The notes: a model not told the origin generated them from the sequence alone. 64,000 nt of DNA from Metabacillus schmidteae (GCF_903166545.1 NZ_CAESCH010000001.1:3662001-3726000); one strand, 5' to 3'; counted from the stretch's first letter, positions 1 to 10,831 are shown. Program-made: numbers and translations.

Positions 1-532
1 GAAGTGTAATAATAGGTAATTCAGTTAATTTTTTTAGAATATGTAAAAACAACAAAGCTGTAACTTCTGCATCACTATCAGCTCGATGAGGATTTTCATG
101 ATCCATTCTGAATTCTTCACTTAGATCTGATAGTTTATAACTCTTTTCAGTAGGATAAGCCATCCTGGATAATTCTACCGTATCAATGACAGGGCCAGAA
201 AATTGGTATCCACATCTCATAAATTCTTCTTGTAAAAATGACAAGTCAAAATACACATTATGTGCAATAAAAAAAGAGTCTTTGAGTAATTTATAGATAT
301 CCTCTACAATTTCATCAAAAGTTGGTGCATGTTCAACCATCTCGTTTGTAATCCCTGTTAATTGTTCAATAAATAAAGGAATGCTTTGTAATGGATTAAC
401 AAAACTCATATATCGATCAACAATTTGATTATTTTCAATTACAACGGCTGCAATTTGTATAATCTTATCACCCTTTTTAGGGGAGTTTCCTGTTGTTTCT
501 AAGTCAATGACAACATAGCGTTGGTCTTTCAA
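1..532 (-). CDS. dinG: DinG-family protein, N-terminal DEDDh exonuclease domain (partial)
   Basis: Only the first 177 codons are present; the gene runs off the left edge. The N-terminus has the DEDDh (DnaQ-like) 3'-5' exonuclease motifs: Exo I VIDLETTG near residues 7-14, Exo II HNVYFDLSFL, and Exo III HRADSDAEV. In Bacillus this domain is fused to an XPD-type helicase, which would lie outside the window. The start is TTG at 532, preceded by GAGGTG six bases upstream. Position upstream of panD matches B. subtilis dinG (ypvA). The helicase half is inferred, not seen. Confidence 0.85.
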   Translation of the reverse strand, partial: MKDQRYVVIDLETTGNSPKKGDKIIQIAAVVIENNQIVDRYMSFVNPLQSIPLFIEQLTGITNEMVEHAPTFDEIVEDIYKLLKDSFFIAHNVYFDLSFLQEEFMRCGYQFSGPVIDTVELSRMAYPTEKSYKLSDLSEEFRMDHENPHRADSDAEVTALLFLHILKKLTELPIITL

Positions 533-718
533 ATTAAACACCTCAATTATTTCAAAAAGCTTAGCTCAGGTACTATTCATCTAAGTATCTCTTTTCTCTC
601 TATCTGTTGTAATAGTTTACCCTAATCTGAAGGAGTTTTGAATAACTTTTCAAAAATGAAGCCATAACAAAAATGTGAACAGCAGCGAACACTTCATAAT
701 ATTTTAAAGAAAAATAAA

Positions 719-794
719 GAAGACCTATTCACAAAAGACTTTTTCGTAAGCTTTTATGATCATTTACGAAAGAGTCAACTATGAAGTAGGTCTT
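719..794 (-). terminator. Large branched terminator after panD
   Basis: On the minus strand, AAAGACCTACTTCA just after panD pairs with TGAATAGGTCTT about 50 bases later, followed by a T-rich run. The loop itself folds: TTTCGTAA pairs with TTACGAAA around an ATGATCAT core. It lies directly downstream of the panD stop and fits an intrinsic terminator of unusual size. Confidence 0.65.
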
Positions 795-799
795 TTTCA

Positions 800-1183
800 T
801 TATAGGATTGTACCGGCTGGTTCAATCCCTAAAATTTCAACAATTTTGTTATGCTCATCCATAATGGCTACTTTTGGCTGGTGAGTAGCAATGTTTTCTT
901 CAGCTATCATTGTGTACGTTAAGATGATGACAACGTCACCTTCCTGAACAAGTCTAGCTGCTGCCCCATTAAGACATACTACCCCACTGCCTCTTTCCCC
1001 GGGTATAATATATGTCTCAAATCTGGCACCATTGTTATTATTAACAATTTGCACCTTTTCATTTGGAAGCATACCAACTGCATCAATAATATCTTGATCT
1101 ATTGTAATACTACCAACATAGTTTAAATTTGCTTCTGTCACGCGTGCACGATGAATTTTAGCATTCAGCATTGTACGAAACAT
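800..1183 (-). CDS. panD: Aspartate 1-decarboxylase
   Basis: Makes beta-alanine from L-aspartate for pantothenate synthesis. The 127-residue length is typical. The self-processing site is Gly24-Ser25 (context NYVGSIT), where cleavage of the proenzyme turns Ser25 into the catalytic pyruvoyl group. It is the last gene of the panB-panC-panD set, 53 bases after panC, and is followed by a terminator. Cytoplasmic. Confidence 0.97.
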   Translation of the reverse strand: MFRTMLNAKIHRARVTEANLNYVGSITIDQDIIDAVGMLPNEKVQIVNNNNGARFETYIIPGERGSGVVCLNGAAARLVQEGDVVIILTYTMIAEENIATHQPKVAIMDEHNKIVEILGIEPAGTIL

Positions 1184-1236
1184 GTATTTTCTCCCCCAAG
1201 TAATTTATCATCTATATCGTCATCATTATTTCTTTT

Positions 1237-2082
1237 CTAAACTTCAATCGTTATATTATCAATTAGCCTTGCATTTGTAAACTTAACTGCTATGGCAATA
1301 ATGATTTTACCGTTTATTACCTCTACTTCCTTAAGATCAGGATATGATAATAGTTCAACATAATCGATTGTACCGGATGATTCTGACTCAATTAAAGATG
1401 AGACTTGATCAATAATAACCTGTTTTTTTCTTTCCCCATGTACAATCGTTTCTTTCGCTCTAGTTAAACTCTTATATAGAATCGGCGCTTCTGCTCGTTC
1501 TTTTTCATTTAAATAGACATTTCGGGAACTTTTTGCTAAACCATCTTCTTCACGAACAGTCTGGACAGGGACTAATTCAATTGGAAAGTGAAACTCCTCA
1601 ATTAATCCATCAATGACAGCAACCTGCTGCGCATCTTTCATTCCAAAATAAGCCCGATTTGGCTGAACTAGATGAAACAGCTTTGTTAATACAGTTGCCA
1701 CGCCATCAAAATGCCCATTTCTGGATTTTCCACATAGAACATTAACACGATTTTGAACAGAAACTGTATATGAAGGCTCTTCAGGATACATTTCTTCTAC
1801 TTGAGGTCTAAACAGCACATCTACACCAGCTTGTATCGCAATTGCATCATCACGTACTGCATCTCTTGGATATGAATCAAAATCTTCATTAGGACCAAAC
1901 TGAAGAGGATTAACAAAAATACTTAAAACTACTACATCATTAGCCTTTCTCGCTTCTTCAATTAGCTTTACATGTCCTTCATGTAAAAAACCCATCGTAG
2001 GAACAAAACCGATTGATTGCTGGTTATTCATAAAGCTTTCTAAGGTATTTCTAAGGTCTTGTTTTGTTTCAACAACATTCAT
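1237..2082 (-). CDS. panC: Pantothenate synthetase
   Basis: ATP-dependent condensation of pantoate and beta-alanine to pantothenate. Class I aminoacyl-tRNA-synthetase-like nucleotidyltransferase fold: the HIGH-type motif is HEGH (after FVPTMGFL, residues about 35-38) and the second signature is KSSRN. Length 281 is standard. Its ATG overlaps the panB stop codon in an ATGA arrangement, so translation is probably coupled. Acts between PanB and PanD in the same operon. Confidence 0.97.
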   Translation of the reverse strand: MNVVETKQDLRNTLESFMNNQQSIGFVPTMGFLHEGHVKLIEEARKANDVVVLSIFVNPLQFGPNEDFDSYPRDAVRDDAIAIQAGVDVLFRPQVEEMYPEEPSYTVSVQNRVNVLCGKSRNGHFDGVATVLTKLFHLVQPNRAYFGMKDAQQVAVIDGLIEEFHFPIELVPVQTVREEDGLAKSSRNVYLNEKERAEAPILYKSLTRAKETIVHGERKKQVIIDQVSSLIESESSGTIDYVELLSYPDLKEVEVINGKIIIAIAVKFTNARLIDNITIEV

Positions 2083-2918
2083 TTACTAATTCCTCCATAT
2101 AACCTGAGCAATACTTCTTCTTTCATATTGAAAGAATGTTTTTCTTCTGGAAATGATCTATTTTTTACATCCGCAATATATTGACTAATTGAAGTCTGTA
2201 CTGTATCAGAAATTGAACCATATTGTTTGACGAATTTCGGCACAAACCCAGATCCGTAACCAACTAAATCATGATAGACTAATACTTGACCATCTGTTTG
2301 ACGACCAGCACCTATTCCAATTGTAGGGATTGTTATTATTTTTGTGATTTCTTCTGCTAATTGTTGTGGGACACACTCCAAAACAAGAGCAATTGCACCT
2401 GCTTCTTGACACTTTTTGGCGTCCTCTATCAGTTTCCTTGCTGCTTCAGCATTTTTTCCTTGAACTTTATATCCACCCAGCACATTAACAGATTGTGGAG
2501 TCAGACCTAAATGTGAAATAACTGGAATACCGCCATTAGTAAGCGCTTCAATTACAGGAGTTACACCATCCGCTCCTTCAATTTTTACGGCATCCGCTCC
2601 ACCCTCCTGCATGATTCTAGCGGCATTTTTCATTGTTTCATCTTTTGATAGATGATAGGACATAAATGGCATATCCGTTACAACAAATGTGTCTTTGGCA
2701 CCACGTTTAACAGCTTTTGTATGATAAATCATATCATTAACCGTTACAGGGATTGTCGATTCATATCCAAGTACAACCATCCCCAATGAATCTCCTACAA
2801 GAATCATATCTATTCCTGCAAGTTCAGCTTGTTTAGCACTGGGAAAATCATAAGCTGTCAACATTGTAATTGGTTCATTGTTTTCTTTCATCTTCATAAA
2901 ATCTTGTCTTGTTTTCAT
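2079..2918 (-). CDS. panB: 3-methyl-2-oxobutanoate hydroxymethyltransferase
   Basis: Transfers a hydroxymethyl group from 5,10-methylene-THF to alpha-ketoisovalerate, giving ketopantoate. TIM-barrel enzyme; the expected Mg-binding Asp43 (VGDSLG) and Asp82, substrate Lys112 and Glu114 (VKIEG) and catalytic Glu181 (LVLE) are all present. Length 279 is normal. First gene of panBCD. The ATG follows AGGAGGG at good spacing. The promoter should lie in the interval between it and the birA terminator. Confidence 0.97.
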   Translation of the reverse strand: MKTRQDFMKMKENNEPITMLTAYDFPSAKQAELAGIDMILVGDSLGMVVLGYESTIPVTVNDMIYHTKAVKRGAKDTFVVTDMPFMSYHLSKDETMKNAARIMQEGGADAVKIEGADGVTPVIEALTNGGIPVISHLGLTPQSVNVLGGYKVQGKNAEAARKLIEDAKKCQEAGAIALVLECVPQQLAEEITKIITIPTIGIGAGRQTDGQVLVYHDLVGYGSGFVPKFVKQYGSISDTVQTSISQYIADVKNRSFPEEKHSFNMKEEVLLRLYGGISK

Positions 2919-3325
2919 TAAGTTCCCTCCTAGTTAATAGGTGTCCAGCACATCACTATTACTGTTTTGTTGGGTAGTACATTAAAAGAAAAACTAAGGA
3001 GAGAAGATGAATGACCAGAAAATTAATTGATATAAATTATGTCATAAAATGCACGACTTGTTTTATCTGGAATTAAAAAATCCTTCTTATCGACAAAGAT
3101 AGAAGGATTAAAAGTTTATATAGTCAGATTCATCCCTCTGTCCTAGTCCACTAATGGATCAAGGCAGGTTAAATTTACGCATTCTGTTCTTATTATTACT
3201 TCTTACAAACATTTTATTGCTCAAATTTTTCTTTTAACGGTGTAGTTCTGCTTTAGATACTACCCATAGAAAAGTATAGCAGAAAAATTTGCTAAAAACC
3301 ATTGTAAGGTATCTCATTTTTCATA
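2919..3325. other. Intergenic region between panB and birA
   Basis: Contains the birA-side terminator (about 3073-3113) and, toward panB, an AT-rich stretch that must hold the panBCD promoter. I find no coding sequence with a ribosome-binding site on either strand and no convincing -35/-10 pair. The 3120-3320 part shows no structure I can identify. Confidence 0.5.
3073..3115 (-). terminator. Intrinsic terminator of the ypjD-birA cluster
   Basis: Minus-strand hairpin AATCCTTCTATC...GATAAGAAGGATT with one bulged base, followed by TTTTTTAATT. It lies about 210 bases downstream of birA and is the first strong terminator after this seven-gene run. Confidence 0.75.
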
Positions 3326-4306
3326 TTACTGAAGTTCAATATCAGCGGAATATATCTGACTAATCGAACCGTCGCTTGTTTGAATTAATAAGACACCAGT
3401 ATCATCAATTCCGATTGCGTTACCTTCTACAGTACCATTTATTGTTCTAGCCTTTATTGGTTTATGTAAACTTACTGCATAGCTTTCCCAAAGCAATTTA
3501 ATTGGTTTAAAACCTTGTGCTAAATAAAGAGTGTAGAGATTTTCAAATTTTAAGAGTAATTCTTGAATTAGTTGTGCCCGATCCCAATGTTTATCAGTTT
3601 CTATATGAATAGATGTAGCAATATGATGTAACTCCTCAGGAAAATCAGATATAGATTGATTGACATTTATTCCTGTCCCAATAATGATTGAATGAACCTG
3701 ATCTGCTTCTGCTTGTAATTCAGTTAAAATACCTACCAGCTTTTTACCATTAATTAAGATATCATTTGGCCATTTTATTTCCGGGTTTAAAGGTGTAATC
3801 TCCTCAATAGCTTGTACAATAGCTACAGCGGTTAAAAGGGTCAATTGCGGAGTTGCCTGAACAGGTATATTAGGTCTGATAATTAGACTCATCCAAATCC
3901 CTGTTCCACTTGGAGAATGCCATTGCCTAGCCATTCTCCCTCTACCATTTGTTTGGTGTTCTGCAACTACTATTGTTCCTTCTTCAGCACCTTCATTCGC
4001 TAACGTTTGCGCTATTTTTTGGGTAGAGGATACAGTTTCTTCAAAATGAACATGGTGTCCCAGCTTTGAAGTCCTAAGTCCAATCTTTATTTCATTTCCA
4101 CTTATTTTATTTGGCTTTTTTGTAATACGGTAGCCTAATCTTCTCACAGCCTCTAATTCGTATCCATCTTTTCTTAGATCTTCGATATGTTTCCAAACTG
4201 CTGTTCTAGAGCAGCCAATATATTCACTTAGTTTTTGACCTGATACAAAACCGCCTTCTGCATTTGAAAAGGCTTCTAATAACTTTGATCGAAGTCCCGA
4301 CTGCAT
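3326..4306 (-). CDS. birA: Biotin operon repressor / biotin--protein ligase
   Basis: Bifunctional: activates biotin as biotinyl-AMP, transfers it to carboxylase carrier proteins, and as the holo-form represses biotin genes. The N-terminal winged helix includes SEYIGCSRTAVWKHI. The ligase domain has the adenylate loop GRGRMARQW, then KWPNDI and KLVGILTE, and a C-terminal SH3-like cap. I start it at the ATG at 4306 (326 aa); an in-frame GTG at 4318 sits inside the GGAG ribosome-binding site. The gene overlaps the end of cca. Confidence 0.95.
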   Translation of the reverse strand: MQSGLRSKLLEAFSNAEGGFVSGQKLSEYIGCSRTAVWKHIEDLRKDGYELEAVRRLGYRITKKPNKISGNEIKIGLRTSKLGHHVHFEETVSSTQKIAQTLANEGAEEGTIVVAEHQTNGRGRMARQWHSPSGTGIWMSLIIRPNIPVQATPQLTLLTAVAIVQAIEEITPLNPEIKWPNDILINGKKLVGILTELQAEADQVHSIIIGTGINVNQSISDFPEELHHIATSIHIETDKHWDRAQLIQELLLKFENLYTLYLAQGFKPIKLLWESYAVSLHKPIKARTINGTVEGNAIGIDDTGVLLIQTSDGSISQIYSADIELQ

Positions 4307-5493
4307 GCTAATAGCCACTCCTTTATTTCAGTACTTTTATTTTGTACTTCCTTTAATATAATTGCTTTTTCAATTTCTTCTATCATTTTAGCTAACCAAG
4401 GACCTGGTTCTTTATTTAACCAATGAACAAGATCATGACCATTTACTGCCATTTGGCTTTTATTTGTAATTGGCAGTAGATTTAAAGAGGATCTTACTCT
4501 AGCAACATTTTCTTTTATTTGTTCAGGATTTATTAAAATAGACCGTATCCGTTCAACAGAAACTGCTGTATCAGGACCAGCCTTATATAATAATAGATCT
4601 GTCCATACTGGATTTTTTAAGACTACGTCAAGAATAGACAGATTTTTATGAACAGATTTAATTAATTTATTAGAAAGCTTCCATTTTCTTAAAAAACCAT
4701 CAATTGTTGGAGGGCTTATAAAATATACCAATACTGTCCAAAGTTCTTCTTTCGATGTAAGGTATGGGAATTGAAAGGAGGAAAGTCTTCCCAATTGCAT
4801 ATTTCCTCCAACAAGACCTGGTAAATAGTTATATACCTTGCATTGAATCATAAGATTTATTGCTAATTTAACATTTTCACCCATAAACAGCTTTTCTATC
4901 TCGGCTGTTTTTCTTTCAACAGAGATTGCGTCAAGTAAATGAACGTGATGTTCGATTGCTTCTTCTGTTTCAGAAGACAAAGTGAAATTTAATTGACTTG
5001 TAAAACGAAGGGCTCTCAGCATCCTTAGTGCATCTTCTGTAAATCTTTCTGAAGGTGAGTCAACAGTATGAATAAGCTTTTGCTTCATATGTTCTTTACC
5101 ATGAAAATAATCAAAAACATTTCCTTTGACGTCCATTGCCATTGCATTTATGGTAAAATCTCTTCTACGTAAATCCTCTTTCAATGAAGTAATAAATTGG
5201 ACAGATTTTGGGCGTCTGAAATCCTCATAGTCTGATTCCGCACGATATGTTGTTACTTCATATTGTTCTCCTTCATGTATAACAATGATTGTGCCATGCT
5301 CTGCTCCGACATCTATCGTTTTAGAGAAGATGTTTTTAATATCCTCTGGTTTAGCTGAGGTCGCAATGTCTACATCTCCAATTTCTCTTCCTAATAAGAA
5401 ATCACGAACAGCTCCACCAACAAAATAGGCCTCAAATCCTGATTGATGTAGTTTATCTAAGATTGGTTTGGCTTCATCAAATGGAGTCTCCAA
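4276..5493 (-). CDS. cca: CCA tRNA nucleotidyltransferase
   Basis: Adds or repairs the 3' CCA end of tRNAs. Class II enzyme: the head domain has [11 protein letters not shown] followed by the metal-binding pair Asp40/Asp42 (GDVDIAT), then [11 protein letters not shown], and nucleotide-specifying residues near [12 protein letters not shown]. Length 405 is typical. It overlaps bshA by 17 bases upstream and birA by about 31 downstream, so the cluster is probably translated in a coupled manner. Confidence 0.95.
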   Translation of the reverse strand: METPFDEAKPILDKLHQSGFEAYFVGGAVRDFLLGREIGDVDIATSAKPEDIKNIFSKTIDVGAEHGTIIVIHEGEQYEVTTYRAESDYEDFRRPKSVQFITSLKEDLRRRDFTINAMAMDVKGNVFDYFHGKEHMKQKLIHTVDSPSERFTEDALRMLRALRFTSQLNFTLSSETEEAIEHHVHLLDAISVERKTAEIEKLFMGENVKLAINLMIQCKVYNYLPGLVGGNMQLGRLSSFQFPYLTSKEELWTVLVYFISPPTIDGFLRKWKLSNKLIKSVHKNLSILDVVLKNPVWTDLLLYKAGPDTAVSVERIRSILINPEQIKENVARVRSSLNLLPITNKSQMAVNGHDLVHWLNKEPGPWLAKMIEEIEKAIILKEVQNKSTEIKEWLLACSRDFDQSY

Positions 5494-6631
5494 TTTTTAC
5501 ACCTTCTAATAGCTTATAGTAAATGGATTCATATTGAGAAACAATTTTATCAGAATGAAATCGTTCCTTAGCTAATATTGTCGAGCTTTCTGACATTCTT
5601 TTATGTAAATCTTCATCCGACAATAGTTGAATAGCCCTTAATGCTATAGATTCGATGTCTCCTACCTCACATATGTATCCTGTTTCTCCTTCATGAATTA
5701 CTTCCGGTATCCCCCCGGCATTTGTCCCGATACAAGGAACACCACATGCCATTGCTTCTAAGAGGACCAAGCCAAAACTCTCTTTTTCTGACAATAAAAG
5801 AATTAAATCACTAATTGAGTAAAGTTCTTCCAAGCTATCTTGCTTACCAAGAAATAAAACATTTTCTACAAGACCTAATTCCCGTACAAGTCTGTTAACA
5901 TATGACATTTCAGGGCCGTCTCCTACAAGAAGAAGCTTAGATTTTACTTTTCTATTTATTTTTTGGAAAGCGTAAACAACATCTTGAACTCGTTTTACTT
6001 TTCTAAAATTTGATACATGAATAATGACCTTTTCATCTTCATCTATTTTGTACTCTTTTTTGAGATACATGTTATCATGTTTGAAATAAACACGATCATC
6101 AATAAAGTTGTAGACTGTTTCTATTTTTTTATCTGGTTGTAGTAAGTCGTATGTCTGATTAACCAATGCGTTAGATACTGCCGTAACTTGATCAGAGGAT
6201 TCAATACCAAATCGAATCATATCAGCAAGTGATTGATCATACCCAAGTACCGTAATATCAGTACCATGTAGTGTTGTTACGACTTTTAAATCCTTTTTCA
6301 CCATTTGCTTTGCCAAGTAAGCACATATAGCATGAGGTATAGCATAGTGGACATGCAGCAGGTCTAAATCCTCTCTGTTAGCGACTTCTGCCATTTTACT
6401 TGCTAAAGCTAAATCATATGGTGGATATTTAAAGACAGAGTATTGATTGACTTCTACTTCATGAAATGTAATATTACAGTAAACTTTATTTAGTCGAAAA
6501 GGAAGACTTGAGGTAATAAAATGCACTTCATGTCCTTTTTCTGCTAATAATTTCCCCAGCTCTGTTGCTACGACACCTGAGCCACCAACAGATGGATAAC
6601 ATGTAATTCCTATTCTAAGTTTCTTCTTCAT
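5477..6631 (-). CDS. bshA: N-acetyl-alpha-D-glucosaminyl L-malate synthase
   Basis: First step of bacillithiol synthesis: transfers GlcNAc from UDP-GlcNAc to L-malate. GT4 retaining glycosyltransferase, 384 aa. The N-terminal [13 protein letters not shown] loop appears as [16 protein letters not shown], and the C-terminal donor site has [18 protein letters not shown] with the E-x7-E pattern. Its ATG overlaps the bshB1 stop by one base (TAATG). The bacillithiol assignment rests on the bshB1 neighbour and B. subtilis ypjH synteny. Confidence 0.94.
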   Translation of the reverse strand: MKKKLRIGITCYPSVGGSGVVATELGKLLAEKGHEVHFITSSLPFRLNKVYCNITFHEVEVNQYSVFKYPPYDLALASKMAEVANREDLDLLHVHYAIPHAICAYLAKQMVKKDLKVVTTLHGTDITVLGYDQSLADMIRFGIESSDQVTAVSNALVNQTYDLLQPDKKIETVYNFIDDRVYFKHDNMYLKKEYKIDEDEKVIIHVSNFRKVKRVQDVVYAFQKINRKVKSKLLLVGDGPEMSYVNRLVRELGLVENVLFLGKQDSLEELYSISDLILLLSEKESFGLVLLEAMACGVPCIGTNAGGIPEVIHEGETGYICEVGDIESIALRAIQLLSDEDLHKRMSESSTILAKERFHSDKIVSQYESIYYKLLEGVKIGDSI

Positions 6632-7341
6632 TATGCATCACCTAATAAATCATTAGAAATCAGGATTGGTTTTTTGGCTAAAAATCCCTCAGCATACATA
6701 ACACCAACCTCTTTTCCATAAAGTCTTTCTCTACTTTCTACAGCTTCAATATAGCCATTTGTTAAAGGTGTGTCTGTTGATCCTTCACTTTTTTCAAATT
6801 GACTTTCGTAAGCACGTAGGCTATTTAATTTGAAATCAATAGTCTCAGAAATATCAACAACAAAATTAGGTTTATGAAAACCGTTGATCATATAAAAATA
6901 CAAATGCTGAACACGGTGTGCTGGTAGACCTTGATTATCTTGAAAATTTTTGATTCCAGCTGAAAAAACCGCTTCTTCAACTAATCGTGAACAATTACCG
7001 TGATCTGGATGACGATCTTTATTGTAGGGAGCAAAGACAATTCGTGGTTTATATGTTCTAATGATTTCTACAATTTCTTTTATGTACGGATCTGTTAAAT
7101 AAAGACCTCGATCTGGAATCGAAAGCTGAATCCTCGTTGAAATACCCAAAATTTCACCTGCATGTTTTGCCTCTTCCTGTCTGGTTGAAACAGTACCATT
7201 TGATGATAGTTCAGCCTTCGTTAAATCACAAATCCCTACCTTAAACCCTTTTTGAGTATACTTAGCAATTGTTCCCCCCATCCCGATTTCAACGTCATCA
7301 GGATGGGCTCCAATTGCTAGGAAATCTAATTGATTACTCAT
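6631..7341 (-). CDS. bshB1: Bacillithiol biosynthesis deacetylase BshB1
   Basis: Removes the acetyl group from GlcNAc-malate to give GlcN-malate, the second step of bacillithiol synthesis. PIG-L/LmbE zinc deacetylase of 236 aa. Metal ligands are visible as His13 and Asp16 in AHPDDVE and His114 in HPDHGN, with Asp15 as the probable general base. It lies directly ahead of bshA. bshC, which completes the pathway, is not in the window. Confidence 0.94.
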   Translation of the reverse strand: MSNQLDFLAIGAHPDDVEIGMGGTIAKYTQKGFKVGICDLTKAELSSNGTVSTRQEEAKHAGEILGISTRIQLSIPDRGLYLTDPYIKEIVEIIRTYKPRIVFAPYNKDRHPDHGNCSRLVEEAVFSAGIKNFQDNQGLPAHRVQHLYFYMINGFHKPNFVVDISETIDFKLNSLRAYESQFEKSEGSTDTPLTNGYIEAVESRERLYGKEVGVMYAEGFLAKKPILISNDLLGDA

Positions 7342-7393
7342 TTCCCTCTCCTTGTTACATAGTCTATATTCAATTAAATCGTATAATTACAGC

Positions 7394-7807
7394 TCATGAT
7401 TTATCTTTCTTTTCATGAATTACATTTCGCCATTGGAAATCTCCACGATCTAATCCACGTACTAATATCTCAGCTGTCCCCATATTTGTTGCAAGTGGTA
7501 TCGCATAAACATCACAAAGACGAATTAATGCCGAAATATCCGGTTCATGCGGCTGCGCTGTTAATGGATCTCTAAAGAATATAACCATATCCATTTCATT
7601 TTTGGCAATCAGAGCTCCAATCTCTTGATCTCCTCCTAGAGGACCTGACTGAAAACGATGAACAGATAAGCCAGTAGCCTCTTGAATACGAAAACCAGTT
7701 GTACCTGTAGCAAACAGTTGATGTTCCTTAATAATGGGCTGATAAGCCATTACAAATTGGACAAGGTCGTTTTTCTTCTTATCGTGTGCTATTAATGCAA
7801 TTTTCAT
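7394..7807 (-). CDS. mgsA: Methylglyoxal synthase
   Basis: Converts dihydroxyacetone phosphate to methylglyoxal and phosphate, a bypass under phosphate or sugar-phosphate stress. Length 137 matches the family. The catalytic aspartate is Asp60 in GGDQE; conserved His8 (IAHDKKK) and His87 (QPHEPD) are also present. It follows dapB by 21 bases. Its place beside bacillithiol genes is suggestive because bacillithiol takes part in methylglyoxal detoxification; that link is inference. Confidence 0.95.
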   Translation of the reverse strand: MKIALIAHDKKKNDLVQFVMAYQPIIKEHQLFATGTTGFRIQEATGLSVHRFQSGPLGGDQEIGALIAKNEMDMVIFFRDPLTAQPHEPDISALIRLCDVYAIPLATNMGTAEILVRGLDRGDFQWRNVIHEKKDKS

Positions 7808-7828
7808 GAACTTTTTCCCCTTTATCTT

Positions 7829-8626
7829 TTATTCAATAATATTTTCTAGACCATAAACTAGTAAATCCACATTCATTACATTTTCAACAGCTAATTTAAC
7901 ACCTGACATAAACGAAGCACGGTTATACGAGTCATGGCGAATTTTTAATGTTTGACCATCTCCGCCAAAAAGAACCTCCTGATGGGCAATTAAGCCTGGA
8001 AGACGGACACTATGAAGACGAATACCCTTCATGTTAGCCCCACGTGCACCTGGTAAGATCTCATGTTCATTTGGATGACCTTGTTGTTTTTCTTCTCTCA
8101 CTTCTGAGATCATTTCGGCTGTTTTTAATCCAGTACCTGAAGGAGCATCTAATTTCTGATCATGATGTTGTTCAATAATCTCTACATCTTGGAAATACTT
8201 TGCTGCCATTTGTGAAAACTTCATCATTAATATAGCGCCGATTGCAAAGTTAGGAGCAATAATAGCACCAATCCCTTTTTCTTCGGTTAGTTGCTCAAGT
8301 TCCTTCAAATCTTCTTCAGAAAAACCGGTAGTCCCAACAACAGGTCGTACACCATGTTGTAATGCTTTTATAGTATGTACCTTCCCTATTTCAGGTGTAG
8401 TTAAATCAATTAATACATCAGGGTTAGTCTCGAAAAAACATTTTTCAATATCAGTATAAATTGGAACGTCTGCTTGAAAACCTTCGATTTGATTAAGTCT
8501 CATTCCTTCATTCTTATGGTCAACAACAGCAACCAGCTGAAAATGTTTTGTATCTTCTACAAGCTTTACAGCTTCACTACCCATTCTTCCACGTGCACCA
8601 GCAATTACAATCTTAATTTCTGCCAT
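7829..8626 (-). CDS. dapB: 4-hydroxy-tetrahydrodipicolinate reductase
   Basis: NAD(P)H-dependent reductase in the diaminopimelate/lysine pathway, which also supplies dipicolinate to spores. Rossmann glycine motif GARGRMG at residues 10-16. The catalytic signature [14 protein letters not shown] holds the His-His/Lys residues. Length 265 is typical. Sits 13 bases downstream of ypjD in the same run. Confidence 0.96.
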   Translation of the reverse strand: MAEIKIVIAGARGRMGSEAVKLVEDTKHFQLVAVVDHKNEGMRLNQIEGFQADVPIYTDIEKCFFETNPDVLIDLTTPEIGKVHTIKALQHGVRPVVGTTGFSEEDLKELEQLTEEKGIGAIIAPNFAIGAILMMKFSQMAAKYFQDVEIIEQHHDQKLDAPSGTGLKTAEMISEVREEKQQGHPNEHEILPGARGANMKGIRLHSVRLPGLIAHQEVLFGGDGQTLKIRHDSYNRASFMSGVKLAVENVMNVDLLVYGLENIIE

Positions 8627-8639
8627 TTCTAAAACTCCT

Positions 8640-8969
8640 TTAATTTTCTTTTCTTGTCCAACGGTCCTTGTCTCTAGTATTAAACTTTTCCATGACTAGA
8701 TTATGGGCCTGTTCTAAATCTATATGTAAAGAATTAGCAAGGCAAATAAGGACAAACAAAACATCACCTATTTCTTCCTCGATCTTTTTTTCTTCTTCAG
8801 ATGATTTCTTAGGTTTTTCACCATAGGAGTGATTTATTTCTCTAGCTAATTCTCCAACCTCTTCAGTAATTCTAGCCATCATGGCTAATGGTGAAAAATA
8901 CCCTTCTTTAAATTGACCAATATAATCATCTACTTCTTTTTGAAGGTCCTTCATAGACTTATTCTCCAC
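8640..8969 (-). CDS. ypjD: MazG-like nucleotide pyrophosphohydrolase YpjD
   Basis: All-alpha NTP pyrophosphatase of about 109 aa. The metal-binding EExxE...ExxD pattern appears as [13 protein letters not shown] and [12 protein letters not shown] role in removing non-canonical or excess nucleotides is known for the family; the substrate here is unknown. I start it at GTG 8969, which has GAGGTGA five bases upstream and gives the same N-terminal length as B. subtilis YpjD. The longest frame begins at a TTG (8996) without a Shine-Dalgarno. First gene of the dapB-birA cluster. Confidence 0.88.
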   Translation of the reverse strand: MENKSMKDLQKEVDDYIGQFKEGYFSPLAMMARITEEVGELAREINHSYGEKPKKSSEEEKKIEEEIGDVLFVLICLANSLHIDLEQAHNLVMEKFNTRDKDRWTRKEN

Positions 8970-9050
8970 TTTTATCACCTCATCTTTTCTATTCAATGTT
9001 AGCTAATACATCTTAAATTTACAATTATTTCGTCATGAATTTCTCAAAAT

Positions 9051-9079
9051 TTGCACCTTGACATTCTATCAACTATAAT
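9051..9079 (+). promoter_or_regulatory. SigA-type promoter for ypjC
   Basis: TTGCAC at 9051-9056 and a perfect TATAAT at 9074-9079, separated by 17 bases. Transcription should start near 9086, just ahead of the GGAGGTG ribosome-binding site of the plus-strand gene. Confidence 0.75.
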
Positions 9080-9112
9080 ATTTACGCTGTGATGTATTAC
9101 CGGAGGTGGAAC

Positions 9113-9985
9113 ATGCTGCAGGATCTTAGAATAAAAAACATCTTATTTATTTTGATTGGATCAGGTATCTTTGGTTTCGGACTTGTTCACTTTAACATTC
9201 AAAACAACCTGGCAGAGGGCGGATTTACAGGAATCACACTATTGCTTTTTTTCCTTTTTCATATTGACCCTTCCATTTCAAACCTAGTCTTGAACATCCC
9301 CCTCTTTATAATCGGTTGGCGGGTGTTAGGTAAGACATCTTTTGTTTACACAATCATTGGAACTGTTAGTTTATCTGTCTATTTATGGATTTTCCAAAGA
9401 TACCAAATTCATATGCCATTAAAAGACGATCTTACATTGGCCGCGTTATTTGCTGGTGTCTCAATTGGTGTAGGGCTGGGAACGATCTTCCGATATGGGG
9501 GAACAACAGGTGGTGTCGATATCATTGCCAGATTAGCACATCGTTACATTGGTTGGAGTATGGGAAAAACAATGTTTTTATTTGATTTATGTGTTATCAC
9601 GGTGTCATTGATCGCATACCTGTCATATAAAGAGGCAATGTATACACTTGTAGCTGTATTTGTTGGTGCCAAAGTGATTGACTTTATGCAGGAGGGGGCA
9701 TATGCAGCCAAAGGTGCTACGATTATCTCAAATCTCCCTGAAGAAATTTCATCTAAAATCATGAAGGAAATGGATCGAGGGGTAACAGTTTTAAAAGGAC
9801 AAGGGTCGTTTTCAAAGCAAGACCTTAATGTTCTTTATTGTGTTGTTGGGAAAAATGAAATTGTTCGTTTAAAAAGTGTTATTACATCTGTTGACCCTCA
9901 TGCATTTGTAGCTGTTAGTGATGTCCATGATGTATTGGGTGAAGGATTCACATTAGATGAAAATAAAAAACCATTACCAAGATAA
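9113..9985 (+). CDS. ypjC: YitT/DUF2179-family membrane protein YpjC
   Basis: Integral membrane protein of 290 aa with about five to six hydrophobic segments in the first 200 residues, followed by a cytoplasmic C-terminal DUF2179 domain (about 205-280). The GGTTGGVDIIARL motif is typical of the YitT family. Function is not established for the family. One of the few plus-strand genes here. The ATG at 9113 follows GGAGGTGGAAC; an upstream in-frame ATG at 9089 lies at the predicted transcription start. Confidence 0.88.
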   Translation: MLQDLRIKNILFILIGSGIFGFGLVHFNIQNNLAEGGFTGITLLLFFLFHIDPSISNLVLNIPLFIIGWRVLGKTSFVYTIIGTVSLSVYLWIFQRYQIHMPLKDDLTLAALFAGVSIGVGLGTIFRYGGTTGGVDIIARLAHRYIGWSMGKTMFLFDLCVITVSLIAYLSYKEAMYTLVAVFVGAKVIDFMQEGAYAAKGATIISNLPEEISSKIMKEMDRGVTVLKGQGSFSKQDLNVLYCVVGKNEIVRLKSVITSVDPHAFVAVSDVHDVLGEGFTLDENKKPLPR

Positions 9986-9992
9986 GCATGTT

Positions 9993-10024
9993 AAAAGAGA
10001 GTGAATGACCTCACTCTCTTTTTT
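9993..10024. terminator. Bidirectional terminator between ypjC and ypjB
   Basis: AAAAGAGAGTGA pairs with TCACTCTCTTTT around ATGACC, with A and T runs on either side. It can end transcription of ypjC on the plus strand and of ypjB on the minus strand. Confidence 0.85.
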
Positions 10025-10033
10025 ACCAATTAC

Positions 10034-10831
10034 TTATTCTTTACTATTATTTATTTCTCGTTTCGGAAGTCTTTCTTTTTCACCTCGATATTTTCTAACA
10101 CCTGCGTAAGATAATGCCAGCAGGATGATACTCCCTGTTGAAATCATGACCCATAATAATGATGGATCAGCTTCATCCTCTTTTACTCTTTCAAAAATTG
10201 CTTTTAATTCTACTTCCATATCAGCTAATTGTTTTGCTTGACTCGTTTCCGGAATCTCTTGAAAAAGTTGATTTTCTACAACTGAGATATATTCGTCCAT
10301 TCGTTTTATCCGTTGATTATCAAGATCGACTTGTATACTAGGATATATTACTTCATAAAGTGCAAGAAATTCATTAAAATCATGTTGAAATGATTGATTA
10401 TCCCCTTCTTGTACATCACTTTTCATTTGAGAAAAAGTCTCCATGATGGATGCTTCCATAGAACTCCATAATGGTTGATGCTCCGAGACCATTGCATCAA
10501 CAACTAAGCGAAACTTTGTTAAGGATCTCACCTTTTCGGTTGAACTTACTTTATTGTCCAATAACAGCTCTTGTGCATTTTGATGGGTATTCGATAGAGT
10601 ACGATAGTGATCAAGTGAAAGAACTTGTCGATCTACCGGGATTTCTTCAAATTTCACAGCAAAGTACTCGAGTAGTTGGGCAGACTCGTTAAAGCGTTCT
10701 TGTTTAGCTAGTTGTAAGGCAGTGTCAGCTATCTTATTTAGCGATTTCCAGTCATACGCTTCATCTGCAAGTACTGGTTTTATATGTATCAGCAACAAAC
10801 TAATCATAATTGCAAAAAATAGTTTCTTCAT
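10034..10831 (-). CDS. ypjB: Sporulation protein YpjB
   Basis: 265 aa, matching YpjB in length and position. An N-terminal signal peptide or anchor (MKKLFFAIMISLLLIHIKPVLA) is followed by a mostly helical extracytoplasmic region (about 25-225) and a C-terminal membrane segment (LLWVMISTGSIILLALSYAG) ending in a basic tail. No enzymatic motif is visible. A sporulation role comes from the family name, not from the sequence. Confidence 0.82.
   Translation of the reverse strand: MKKLFFAIMISLLLIHIKPVLADEAYDWKSLNKIADTALQLAKQERFNESAQLLEYFAVKFEEIPVDRQVLSLDHYRTLSNTHQNAQELLLDNKVSSTEKVRSLTKFRLVVDAMVSEHQPLWSSMEASIMETFSQMKSDVQEGDNQSFQHDFNEFLALYEVIYPSIQVDLDNQRIKRMDEYISVVENQLFQEIPETSQAKQLADMEVELKAIFERVKEDEADPSLLWVMISTGSIILLALSYAGVRKYRGEKERLPKREINNSKE

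Noticed and set aside
9385..9762. Short frames on both strands within ypjC
   Set aside because: Shadows of the membrane-protein gene with no translation signals.
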